Assembly: GCA_049522565.1 (NCBI GenBank)
Contig: JBEKNT010000182.1
Coordinates: 1 to 15,784 of the forward strand
DNA length: 15,784 nt
Source of the DNA: JASHVB01 sp049522565
GTDB taxonomy: Bacteria > Pseudomonadota > Alphaproteobacteria > Acetobacterales > Acetobacteraceae
Direction of reading: 5' to 3'
The position numbers and the translations under genes are program-made. Under the pieces are notes generated by a model. It made no database searches and was not told the origin of the DNA. It worked only from the letters and a program-made list of their open reading frames with translations. Shown piece after piece: positions 7,667 through 14,228 of the stretch (its first letter is position 1; each line of letters starts with the position of its first letter).

Positions 7667-8428
7667 TCATCCACCCCCATCGATCGTCAGGATGGTCCCT
7701 GACGTGTAGCCCGACATCGGGCTCGCCAGGAACGCCACCGCGTTGCCGATCTCCGCCGGAGTCGCCGGCCGCCCGAACGGCATGCCCTTGCTCAGCTCCC
7801 GCCAGCGCTCCGCATCGCCCAACTCCTTCGCCGCGCGGTCGCGTTGCAGCATGACGTGGCGCTCGGTTTCCACCGGGCCGGGGTTGATCCCCACCACGCG
7901 CAGCCCATCCGCCGGAGCGCCCTTGCCCAGCGCGCGGGTGAACGCCATCAGCGAGGCATTTCCCGCGGCGCCGGCGATATACCCGGTCGGGAATTTTTCG
8001 CCCGCCGAGCCGATGACATTCACGATGACCCCCGCCCGCCGCGCCTTCATCGCCGCATAGACCACCCGGCAGAACGAGATGTAGCCGAACACCTTCAAAT
8101 CCCACGCCCGCCGCCAGCGCTCGTCATCGACGCCGAGCAAGTCGCCGGGCGGGATGGCGCCGGCGTTGTTCACCAGGATGTCCAGCGCGCCCGCCTCCGC
8201 CGCCACGCGCCGCACCGCTGCGTCGCTCGACAGGTCGGCCGAGATCGTCCGCACATTCACCTGCCGCCGCGCCCGGATCGCCTCCGCCGCCGCATCCAGC
8301 GCCGCCTGTTCGCGCGCCACCAGGATGACGTTGCAGCCTTCGTCGGCCAGCACCTGCGCCGACGCGCGCCCGATCCCCTTCGAGCCGCCGGTGATCAGCG
8401 CCGTCTTACCATTCAACCCCAGATCCAT
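7667..8428 (-). CDS. SDR-family NAD(P)-dependent oxidoreductase, non-canonical active site
   Basis: 253 aa from ATG 8428. A Rossmann-fold short-chain dehydrogenase: cofactor loop TGGSKGIG (14-21), NNAG at about 87-90, catalytic-region Ser in NVIGSAG (about 141), Tyr150, and C-terminal SGTILTIDGGG. The usual YxxxK is replaced: Y150 is followed by IAGAAGNASL, so Ala stands where the catalytic Lys is expected. I recall a divergent SDR branch with the same YIxGxxGNA pattern, so this may be a family trait rather than a lesion. The start is one base after the stop of the hydrolase gene (TGAGATG), with AGGCGG upstream, showing a tightly coupled two-gene operon; longer N-terminal versions would lie inside that gene. 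The substrate is unknown. A role in oxidising or reducing a product released by the neighbouring hydrolase is inference. Confidence 0.88.
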   Translation of the reverse strand: MDLGLNGKTALITGGSKGIGRASAQVLADEGCNVILVAREQAALDAAAEAIRARRQVNVRTISADLSSDAAVRRVAAEAGALDILVNNAGAIPPGDLLGVDDERWRRAWDLKVFGYISFCRVVYAAMKARRAGVIVNVIGSAGEKFPTGYIAGAAGNASLMAFTRALGKGAPADGLRVVGINPGPVETERHVMLQRDRAAKELGDAERWRELSKGMPFGRPATPAEIGNAVAFLASPMSGYTSGTILTIDGGG

Positions 8429-8429
8429 C

Positions 8430-9179
8430 TCATGCCGCCTTTCGTAATCCCGCTTGAAACGCGCGGCACGCCTCGCCAAACGCGTGGAAGATTGCCAGGC
8501 TCGCCGTATCGTCCGCGTAACGCCATTCCGGGTGCCATTGCACGCCGACCACCCAGCCGGGCGTGTCCGGGGCGCGCACCGCCTCGATGGTGCCGTCGGG
8601 TGCCACCGCCTCCACCACCAACCCGGGCGCCACCACGTCGATCGCCTGCGCGTGCAGCGAGTTTACCAGGATTTTGCCCGCCCCAACCAGGCGTGCCATC
8701 CCGCCGGACAGCGCCACCAGGTGCCGCGGCGCATACCGCGCCTCAATGTTGTCCCCCTGGCCGCGATGGTCGAAGCGGCCGGGCTCGGTGTGCACCGCCT
8801 GGAACAGCGTGCCGCCGAGCGCGACGTTCAATTCCTGGATGCCGCGGCAGATCGCCAGGACGGGGATGCCGCGGGCCACCGCCTCGGGGATCAGGCGCAG
8901 CGTGGTGGCGTCGCGCTCCAGGTCGTGCAGGTCGGGGGTGCGGGATTGGCCGCCGGCGTAGTGGTCGGGGTGCACGTTGCTGGGGCTGCCGGACAGCAGC
9001 AGGCCGTCGAGCCGGTCCAGCACCGCCAATTGAGGCTCGCCCAGCGGCGGGATCATGATCGGCACCGCGCCGGCGCCGCCCAGCAGTGCCGCGGCATAGC
9101 GTGCCGGCGTGTCGTGCCGCAGATGTCCGTTCACCAGCCGGGCGCAGGCCGGAATGCCAATCATCGGGATCATGGACAC
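8430..9179 (-). CDS. Class I glutamine amidotransferase-like hydrolase (peptidase C26, PuuD-like)
   Basis: 249 aa. This is the fold of gamma-glutamyl-gamma-aminobutyrate hydrolases, which cleave gamma-glutamyl amides to glutamate and an amine. The nucleophile is C111 in AICRGIQELNVALGGTLFQ; the His/Glu partners are H216 and E218 in GVQWHPEW. LLLSGSPSNVHPDHY at 61-74 is typical of the PuuD branch. GTG 9179 has an AGG 8 nt upstream; ATG 9173 and ATG 9164 are in-frame alternatives. It is the first gene of an operon with the SDR, whose ATG follows its stop by one base. The MFS gene lies 106 nt upstream on the same strand and could be cotranscribed. Presence in the same window as a GS-like ligase and a Rieske oxygenase suggests a gamma-glutamyl-amine route, but they are about 3.5 kb apart with other genes between. 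Confidence 0.88.
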   Translation of the reverse strand: MSMIPMIGIPACARLVNGHLRHDTPARYAAALLGGAGAVPIMIPPLGEPQLAVLDRLDGLLLSGSPSNVHPDHYAGGQSRTPDLHDLERDATTLRLIPEAVARGIPVLAICRGIQELNVALGGTLFQAVHTEPGRFDHRGQGDNIEARYAPRHLVALSGGMARLVGAGKILVNSLHAQAIDVVAPGLVVEAVAPDGTIEAVRAPDTPGWVVGVQWHPEWRYADDTASLAIFHAFGEACRAFQAGLRKAA

Positions 9180-9285
9180 GCACTATGCCTGCGGGCGCCG
9201 CCGCTTCGCAATCGTCCTCCCCGTGGAGCAATCATGTGCGTGGCCATGGCCGGTCCCAAACCAACGGCCAAGACTCGCCGAGCGC

Positions 9286-10485
9286 CTATGCCCGCGGCCG
9301 CGTCATGTCCGCAATCACCATGCCCAACGCGCCGCACAGCATCAGCGCGGCCATGCCGCGCGGGGTGCCATCGGTAAACACCCCGACCAGCAGGCCGCTG
9401 GTGGCACCAAGCGTGTATTGCGCCACGCCCATCAGCGCCGATGCGCTGCCGGCGTGCCGCGCATGGCCCTGCAACGCTCCCGCCGTGGTGTTGCCGTTGC
9501 TGAACCCCTGGCAGCTCAGCGCCACGAAGATCGGCGCCACGATCACCGGCAGTAGGTGCACTCCGGCGAACGCCAGCGCCGTCAGCGTCGCGGTGGCAGC
9601 GAGCGACACGCGGGAGATCAGGCGCAGCATGAAGGACAGGCCGACGCGCGGCAGCAGCCTCGCATTGATCTGCGAGCCGGCGATCAGCCCACAGGAGCAC
9701 AGGCCGAAGATTAGCGCGAACTGCCACGGTGCAAGGCCGAAGCCGAGGATGAACACCGGTGACGACCCGGCCAGATACGCAAACATGCAGAAACTGCCGC
9801 CGGCGCCCATCGCGGCGTGCGTCAGGAAGCCTCGGTCCTGCAAGATGGAGGCATAGCGTTCGAGCTGCTTTGCCGGGCGCAGATGGGTGCGCCGCTCCGG
9901 CGGCAGCGTTTCCGGCAGCAGGCGCCACGCCATGCCGCAGCCGCCCGCGCCATACAGTGCGAGGATCCAGAAGATGACCCGCCAGTTCGCGAACGTTAGC
10001 ACCGCACCGCCGATGCTGGGCGCCAGGATCGGTGCGACGCCCATCACCAGCGTCAGGCGCGACATCATGATGGCGGCGTGGTGGCCCTCGGCGAGGTCGC
10101 GCACCATGGCACGCGGCACCACCATCCCCGCCGAGGCGCCGATCGCTGCCACGGCGCGGAAGATCGCCAGCCAGGTAAGGCTCGGTGCCAGGGCGCAGCC
10201 CATTGCGGCCAGCGTGAAGGTCGCGGTACCGATGATCAGCGGGATGCGGCGGCCGAAGCGGTCCGACAGCGTGCCCATAGTGATCTGCCCCACCGCCAGG
10301 CCGGCGAACCACGTTGCCAGCGTGAGCTGCGCGGTGCCCGGCGCCGTGCCGAAGGTGTGCTCCACGGCCGGGAAGGCGGGCAGATACATGTCGGTGGCGG
10401 CGGGGCCGACGGCGATGAAGTAGCCAAGGAGGCTGGGCAGCCAGGAGGGGACCCGCGTGAACGGGTTGGGGGATGGAGGCGGCAT
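9286..10485 (-). CDS. Bcr/CflA-type MFS multidrug exporter
   Basis: 399 aa inner-membrane protein with about 12 hydrophobic segments. Signature features are ATDMYLPAFPAV in TM1 (about 30-41) and motif A, GTLSDRFGRR (71-80), between TM2 and TM3, both typical of the DHA1 Bcr/CflA drug:H+ antiporter branch. A central charged loop (PETLPPERRTHLRPAKQLER) separates the two six-helix halves. ATG 10485 is chosen because the frame upstream of it (to 10635) is repeat sequence with peptides such as LPPRAGEG, not protein-like. The ribosome site is poor. It shares its strand with the LpoA-like gene upstream, separated by 196 bp with palindromic repeats, and with the hydrolase/SDR operon downstream. The substrate is unknown; names such as bicyclomycin or chloramphenicol resistance should not be assumed. 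Confidence 0.9.
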   Translation of the reverse strand: MPPPSPNPFTRVPSWLPSLLGYFIAVGPAATDMYLPAFPAVEHTFGTAPGTAQLTLATWFAGLAVGQITMGTLSDRFGRRIPLIIGTATFTLAAMGCALAPSLTWLAIFRAVAAIGASAGMVVPRAMVRDLAEGHHAAIMMSRLTLVMGVAPILAPSIGGAVLTFANWRVIFWILALYGAGGCGMAWRLLPETLPPERRTHLRPAKQLERYASILQDRGFLTHAAMGAGGSFCMFAYLAGSSPVFILGFGLAPWQFALIFGLCSCGLIAGSQINARLLPRVGLSFMLRLISRVSLAATATLTALAFAGVHLLPVIVAPIFVALSCQGFSNGNTTAGALQGHARHAGSASALMGVAQYTLGATSGLLVGVFTDGTPRGMAALMLCGALGMVIADMTRPRA

Positions 10486-10545
10486 GGTGCACGGGCGTTG
10501 TAGCGCCGGACGCTGCAAGTGCGAAATGGCGCCTGCAGTGCCCCC

Positions 10546-10603
10546 CTCTGCCGCGTTCGGCGGGAGAGCGTGCAGATATCCTTCTCCCGCTCTTGGCGGG
10601 AGA
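10546..10603. repeat. Tandem pair of REP-like palindromes
   Basis: Two hairpins sit back to back. The first is CTCTGCCGC (10546-10554), loop GTTCG, GCGGGAGAG (10560-10568), with one mismatch. The second is TCTCCCGC (10583-10590), loop TCTTG, GCGGGAGA (10596-10603). Both share the core seen at 2091-2107. The arrangement in an intergenic space is typical of bacterial interspersed palindromic elements; it may also attenuate read-through from the LpoA-like gene into the MFS gene. Confidence 0.6.
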
Positions 10604-10681
10604 GGGTAGGGGTCGTGCGGTGCCCCCCGCTCCACCTTCCCTACACCCAGCGCCCCCTGGTTCCCCGCGGCGTCGGGTGCC

Positions 10682-11974
10682 TCAGCTCCCGGTCCCCGCC
10701 GCCGATTGTGGCGCCGGCTCGATCATTTGCGGCCCGCCGCGCTCGACGCGGAACACCGCCAGCCCGCGGCGCACCTGGCCGTCCGGCAATAGCGCCAGCC
10801 AGCCATCGGCGCCGAGGAACCCGGCCGGCTGGGTCAGCGCGGCGATGGAGAACGCGCCGCTGGCGCCCAGCACGCGTGCAATCGAGGCGGCGTCGAATGC
10901 CAGATCCGCCACCGCCGGCGGCGGCCCCCCATACTTCGCTGCATACCCCTGCTCCAGCCCGGCGCGCGCAACGGGATCGGGCGCAGCGTACCAGGCGCCC
11001 GGCACTTGGCCCGACCCGCTGGACGGCGACGCCCACAGCGACGGCCCCATGATCTGCACCTGGGAGCGGTCCACGTCATAATACGGCAGCACCGAGGCGA
11101 CCTCGGCCAACGTCTCGCCGGTGTCGGCCAGCAGCAGTGCGGAAAAACTCGGTGGCGGAATCGGCGTCTTCGCCAGATCCTGCGCTTGGCGCCGTCCTTC
11201 CGGCGTGCCCAGCGCGCGTGCCTGCTTGATCTGCGCATCGATCGGCCCGCGGCGACTGGCGTAGTCAGCGAGGTCGCGGATTGTGGCGGTGATCGAGGCC
11301 ATGCCGGCTTGGTGGAAGCGGATGTTCGGCTCCGGTAGCCCGTTCGCCGTGCCCGCCTGCATCAGCGCCTGCGCCATCACGTGACCGAAATCGCTATCCG
11401 GCAGAAGCGCCGCGATCTGCGTACGCCCCTGCGCCTGGACCGCGGCAACCAGCCGGCGCACCTGCTGTCCCGACGTTATGCCCAGCGTCCAGACGCCCGG
11501 CTGTGCTTGTGACGGATCGTTGGTGAAGGCCAGCACGGCGACGCCTGCGGTGCGCGCCACTGGCGCCACTGCGGCCGTCTCGCTTGACAGGAGTGGCCCG
11601 AGGATAAGCCCGGCGCCCCCAGCGATCGCGGCCTGCGCTGCCGCTGCGGCGCCTTCCGCTGTGCCGCCGGTATCCTTCACGTCGAGCGTGGGCGCGTCCG
11701 GCACTGCCATGGCGAGTCGCGCCGCCTGTACCAGCGCCTGGCCGAGATCGGCGCGGGGGCCGCTCAGCGGTGCCAGGAGGGCCACGCGTTCGTTGCGCGG
11801 CGCGGCGGGCACGGGCGGCGGCTGGCCGGTGCCCAGGCCGATCGGGCCGCCCCCGCCGCCGTATCCGCTGCCATATCCAGCACCATAGCCACCGGCGGGG
11901 TAGTATGCCTCGGAGCCACCGCCGCAACCGGCCAGTGCCAAGGGCCCGAGGAGCAGAAATGCCCGACGACGCAT
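10682..11974 (-). CDS. LpoA/LppC-like lipoprotein (penicillin-binding protein activator family, periplasmic-binding fold)
   Basis: 430 aa. The lipoprotein signal peptide is MRRRAFLLLGPLALAGC, with lipobox LAGC and lipidated C17. A Gly/Tyr-rich linker follows (about 21-48: YYPAGGYGAGYGSGYGGGGG), then a type I periplasmic-binding fold (RVALLAPLSGPRADLGQALVQAARLA, LILGPLLSSET, and so on). In E. coli the family member LpoA (YraM) activates PBP1A from the outer membrane and sits next to rsmI (yraL), as here. ATG 11974 is preferred over ATG 11983: AGGAG ends directly before 11983 but stands 9 nt before 11974. The gene is divergent from rsmI and the two coding starts overlap by 16 bp. An ABC-type solute-binding role is the alternative, but the neighbourhood and lack of transporter genes favour LpoA-like. 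Confidence 0.85.
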   Translation of the reverse strand: MRRRAFLLLGPLALAGCGGGSEAYYPAGGYGAGYGSGYGGGGGPIGLGTGQPPPVPAAPRNERVALLAPLSGPRADLGQALVQAARLAMAVPDAPTLDVKDTGGTAEGAAAAAQAAIAGGAGLILGPLLSSETAAVAPVARTAGVAVLAFTNDPSQAQPGVWTLGITSGQQVRRLVAAVQAQGRTQIAALLPDSDFGHVMAQALMQAGTANGLPEPNIRFHQAGMASITATIRDLADYASRRGPIDAQIKQARALGTPEGRRQAQDLAKTPIPPPSFSALLLADTGETLAEVASVLPYYDVDRSQVQIMGPSLWASPSSGSGQVPGAWYAAPDPVARAGLEQGYAAKYGGPPPAVADLAFDAASIARVLGASGAFSIAALTQPAGFLGADGWLALLPDGQVRRGLAVFRVERGGPQMIEPAPQSAAGTGS

Positions 11975-12852
11975 GCGCAGCATCTCCTGATGACCAGTCG
12001 GACGCGGTGTCCGTTCCCGCTGGTCTTGTGCTTGTTTCCACGCCGATCGGCAACCTCGGGGACGTGTCGACGCGCGCTCGTGAGACGTTGGCAGCCAGCG
12101 ACCTGATCCTGTGCGAGGACACCAGGCATAGCGGTCATCTGTTCTCGGCGCTCGGCATCAAGGCTCGCACCGAGCCGCTGCACGAGCACAACGAGGATGG
12201 GCGCATCGGCCCGGTGCTGGCGCTGCTGCGTAACGGGAGGCGGGTAGCGCTGGTGTCGGATGCAGGCACGCCGCTGCTGTCCGATCCGGGATTTCGACTG
12301 GTGCGGGCGGCGATTGCCGAGGGCCTGCCGGTCAGCGCGGTGCCGGGGCCGAACGCGGCGCTGACCGCGCTGGTTCTGTCTGGGTTGCCGCCGGTGCCGT
12401 TCGTGTTTCTCGGGTTTCCCCCACCACGGTCGGCGGCGCGGCGCGCCGGCTTCGGCGGGCTGCGCGCGGCCGAGCGCGCCGGGCTGGCGGCGACGTTGAT
12501 CTGGCACGAGGCGCCGCATCGCCTAGCCGAGACTCTGGCCGACATGGCGACCGCGTTCGGTGCGCGGCCGGCGGCGGTGGCGCGGGAGCTGACCAAGCGG
12601 TTCGAGGAGGTGCGGCGGGGGTCTTTGCCGGAGTTGGCCGCCCGGTACGCGGCACAGCCGGTGCGCGGGGAGGTGACCGTGCTCATCGGCCCCCCGACGC
12701 GGGACGATCCAGAGGATCTCGACGGCCGCCTGCGCGCTGCTCTGGCGATGCAGAGCGTGAAGGATGCCGCGGCGCTGGTGGCGGCGGCGACCGGCTTGCC
12801 CCGCAAGGTGGTGTACTCGCGGGCTTTGGAGCTAGCGGCGGAGCGCGGGTGA
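11959..12852 (+). CDS. rsmI: 16S rRNA (cytidine1402-2'-O)-methyltransferase RsmI
   Basis: 297 aa SAM-dependent methyltransferase (tetrapyrrole-methylase fold) that 2'-O-methylates C1402 in the 30S decoding centre. Family motifs are VSTPIGNLGD (26-35), CEDTRHS (52-58), LVSDAGTPLLSDPGFRLV (98-115), VPGPNAALTAL (128-138) and the C-terminal VKDAAALVAAATGLPRKVVYSRAL helix domain. The start is ATG 11959 with GAGGAG five bases upstream; the ~17-residue polar N-terminal lead before VPAGLVLVSTPIG is somewhat long. Divergence from the LpoA-like gene matches the conserved yraL/yraM pairing, although yraN, the usual next gene, is not found in the 194 bp downstream. The first codons overlap the LpoA-like start on the other strand, so the rsmI promoter must lie inside that gene. 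Confidence 0.95.
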   Translation: MPDDACAASPDDQSDAVSVPAGLVLVSTPIGNLGDVSTRARETLAASDLILCEDTRHSGHLFSALGIKARTEPLHEHNEDGRIGPVLALLRNGRRVALVSDAGTPLLSDPGFRLVRAAIAEGLPVSAVPGPNAALTALVLSGLPPVPFVFLGFPPPRSAARRAGFGGLRAAERAGLAATLIWHEAPHRLAETLADMATAFGARPAAVARELTKRFEEVRRGSLPELAARYAAQPVRGEVTVLIGPPTRDDPEDLDGRLRAALAMQSVKDAAALVAAATGLPRKVVYSRALELAAERG

Positions 12853-12899
12853 GCCGGCCCGTGCCGCGTTGCATGTCCGCATTTGCGCCAGTGCGGCTG

Positions 12900-12927
12900 G
12901 CGGGCCGAGACGGCCGCTTTGCATTTT
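12900..12927 (+). terminator. Candidate intrinsic terminator of rsmI
   Basis: GCGGGCCG (12900-12907), loop AGA, CGGCCGC (12911-12917) forms a 7-bp GC stem with a one-base bulge, followed by TTTGCATTTTGC. It lies 47 nt after the rsmI stop, in a region of convergent transcription. The T-tract is interrupted, so efficiency is uncertain. Confidence 0.4.
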
Positions 12928-12943
12928 GCATGAGGTGGTGCCT

Positions 12944-12963
12944 CCGTGCTTGACCAAGCACGG
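12944..12963. other. Perfect 8-bp hairpin between convergent genes
   Basis: CCGTGCTT (12944-12951), loop GACC, AAGCACGG (12956-12963). It is symmetric and strong in both directions, placed between the 3' ends of rsmI and the MDR oxidoreductase gene. No T-run follows on either strand. It could be a bidirectional transcription barrier or an RNA 3'-end stabiliser. The rest of the 194-bp gap (12853-13046) holds no convincing gene. Confidence 0.45.
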
Positions 12964-13046
12964 CCGGCCGGGCCGGGGCATCGTCGTGCCGCTTGGCAAG
13001 GGGTTCTGGCGCCGTTGGGCCGGCGCAAGCGCAGCCCGCGTGGGTC

Positions 13047-14030
13047 TCAACCGGCCAGCCGCAGAACCACCCTGTCGAGCGAACTGTCCAGCACGGCGCG
13101 GTATGCATCCATCGCCCGCGTCAACGCGAAGCACGAGTCGTCCCGCACTGGGAACGGCCGCAATCGGCCGCTCGCCAAGCCCGGCAGGAGGTCGCGCAGG
13201 ACGGCAGCGGATTCGGAGGCGTCCAGCGCCAGCGTGTCGATGCCGAAGAAGCTGTGCCGTCCACGATAGAACGTGAAGATGTCGAACGGCACCGGCCGCT
13301 CGCGCGTGGACATCAGGATCTGCCGCCCGCCATGCGCCATCGCTGCGTTGGCCGCGGCGAAATACGGGCTGCCGATGGTGTTCACCACGATGTCGGCGCC
13401 GTGCCCGCCGGTCTCCGCGTACACGACCGCAGCTACGTCCTCGGTACTGGAATCGATCATGCGCACGGCCACGCCATCCGGCCCGGCGAAGGGTTCCGCG
13501 CGTCGAGCGGCACCGAACACGCGCGCGCCATGCATGGCGGCGATTTGCGCAGCGGCCTGGCCGACCTTGCCGTTCACCGCCATAACCAGCACCACCTCGC
13601 CCGGCCGTGGCGCGCCGGTGCGGCGGTAGCCCTCCGCGGCGGTGACGAAGGGCACGCCGAGCGCGCCTGCCTCGGCCAATGACAGCGTCGGCGGCTTCAG
13701 CACCACCGCGGTGCGTGGCAGCACCAGCCGGGCACCATGCGAACCATCGCGGGTGATGCCGAGATCGCCGCCGGTGCCGAATACCTCTTGGCCGAGGAGG
13801 TCGACCGGTCCGACCAGCACCACGCCGGACCAGTCGCGCCCAGGCGTGCGGGGGAAAACCGCTTGCGGCATCACGCCCATGGTGGCGCGCACATCGGACG
13901 GATTCACCCCGGCGTAGCGCAGGTCGATCAGCACGTCGTCGGGGCCGCGCGGCAGGTCGCCGACCGGCTCGAGTTCCAGCTTCAGGTCGTCGAGCGACTT
14001 GGCTTGGCGGAGGACACGCAGGCGCTGCAT
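13047..14030 (-). CDS. Zinc-independent MDR-family oxidoreductase (quinone reductase-like)
   Basis: 327 aa from ATG 14030. The N-terminal GroES-like domain contains RYAGVNPSDVRATMG (38-52) and FPRTPGRDWSG (59-69). The nucleotide-binding Rossmann domain has VLVMAVNGKVGQAAAQIAAMHGARVFG (147-173), an AxGxVG-type NADPH loop. The catalytic zinc ligand pattern GHE and the four-Cys structural zinc loop of alcohol dehydrogenases are absent, so a zinc-free quinone oxidoreductase/enoyl reductase-type enzyme is indicated. The frame stays open to 14141, but the added residues do not resemble the family. There is no good ribosome site at 14030; GTG 14045 is an alternative. The upstream region is shortened by an IS element ending at 14198. 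The substrate is unknown. Confidence 0.85.
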   Translation of the reverse strand: MQRLRVLRQAKSLDDLKLELEPVGDLPRGPDDVLIDLRYAGVNPSDVRATMGVMPQAVFPRTPGRDWSGVVLVGPVDLLGQEVFGTGGDLGITRDGSHGARLVLPRTAVVLKPPTLSLAEAGALGVPFVTAAEGYRRTGAPRPGEVVLVMAVNGKVGQAAAQIAAMHGARVFGAARRAEPFAGPDGVAVRMIDSSTEDVAAVVYAETGGHGADIVVNTIGSPYFAAANAAMAHGGRQILMSTRERPVPFDIFTFYRGRHSFFGIDTLALDASESAAVLRDLLPGLASGRLRPFPVRDDSCFALTRAMDAYRAVLDSSLDRVVLRLAG

Positions 14031-14167
14031 GCGCGCATCATGCACGGTCGGCGGGGAGAGGCCAACGTCGGGCGCCAAAATGAGGCGCGGCTCCGCTGCC
14101 GGGTACTCACACACCGTCCAGTGCAGTTCCAGCGCGCGCAAGTCAGAAGTCAGCGACCAATGTTACC

Positions 14168-14191
14168 ACAAAGACACAAAGGTACAAAGAG
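14168..14191. repeat. Three 8-nt direct repeats (ACAAAGNN)
   Basis: ACAAAG occurs at 14168, 14176 and 14184 with exact 8-nt spacing (ACAAAGAC, ACAAAGGT, ACAAAGAG), inside a distinctly A-rich patch in GC-rich surroundings. It lies just outside the left inverted repeat of the IS element and 138 bp upstream of the MDR start codon. It could be the edge of an older dispersed element or a binding site. Confidence 0.5.
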
Positions 14192-14197
14192 CCTCCT

Positions 14198-14222
14198 TGG
14201 ACTGCACCCCATGCGTGAGACA
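14198..14222. repeat. IS terminal inverted repeat, transposase 3' side
   Basis: This repeat begins TGGACTGCACCCC and ends TGAGACA. Compared with the reverse complement of 15586-15610, the two agree in TGGA, TGCACCCC and TGAGACA and differ at one base (C versus G) and in a five-base middle block (ATGCG versus TAAAC). The transposase stop lies 7 bp inside. Confidence 0.8.
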
Positions 14223-14228
14223 CGGAAA

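Noticed and set aside
8429..8479. Earlier start for the SDR gene at 8479
   Set aside because: This would overlap the hydrolase coding region with a basic non-conserved peptide; ATG 8428, one base after the upstream stop, fits the family start.
9170..10492. A 440-codon minus-strand frame overlapping the MFS gene
   Set aside because: The MFS frame shows transmembrane helices and motif A, whereas this one is a His/Arg-rich out-of-phase translation with no hydrophobic pattern.
10486..10635. N-terminal extension of the MFS protein to position 10635
   Set aside because: The added 50 residues are a translation of the palindromic repeats (LPPRAGEG-type peptide), and family members start directly before the first transmembrane helix.
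12135..13028. A 297-codon minus-strand frame opposite rsmI
   Set aside because: It is antisense to strongly conserved rsmI motifs, its product is Ser/Arg/Pro-rich, and no ribosome site was seen.
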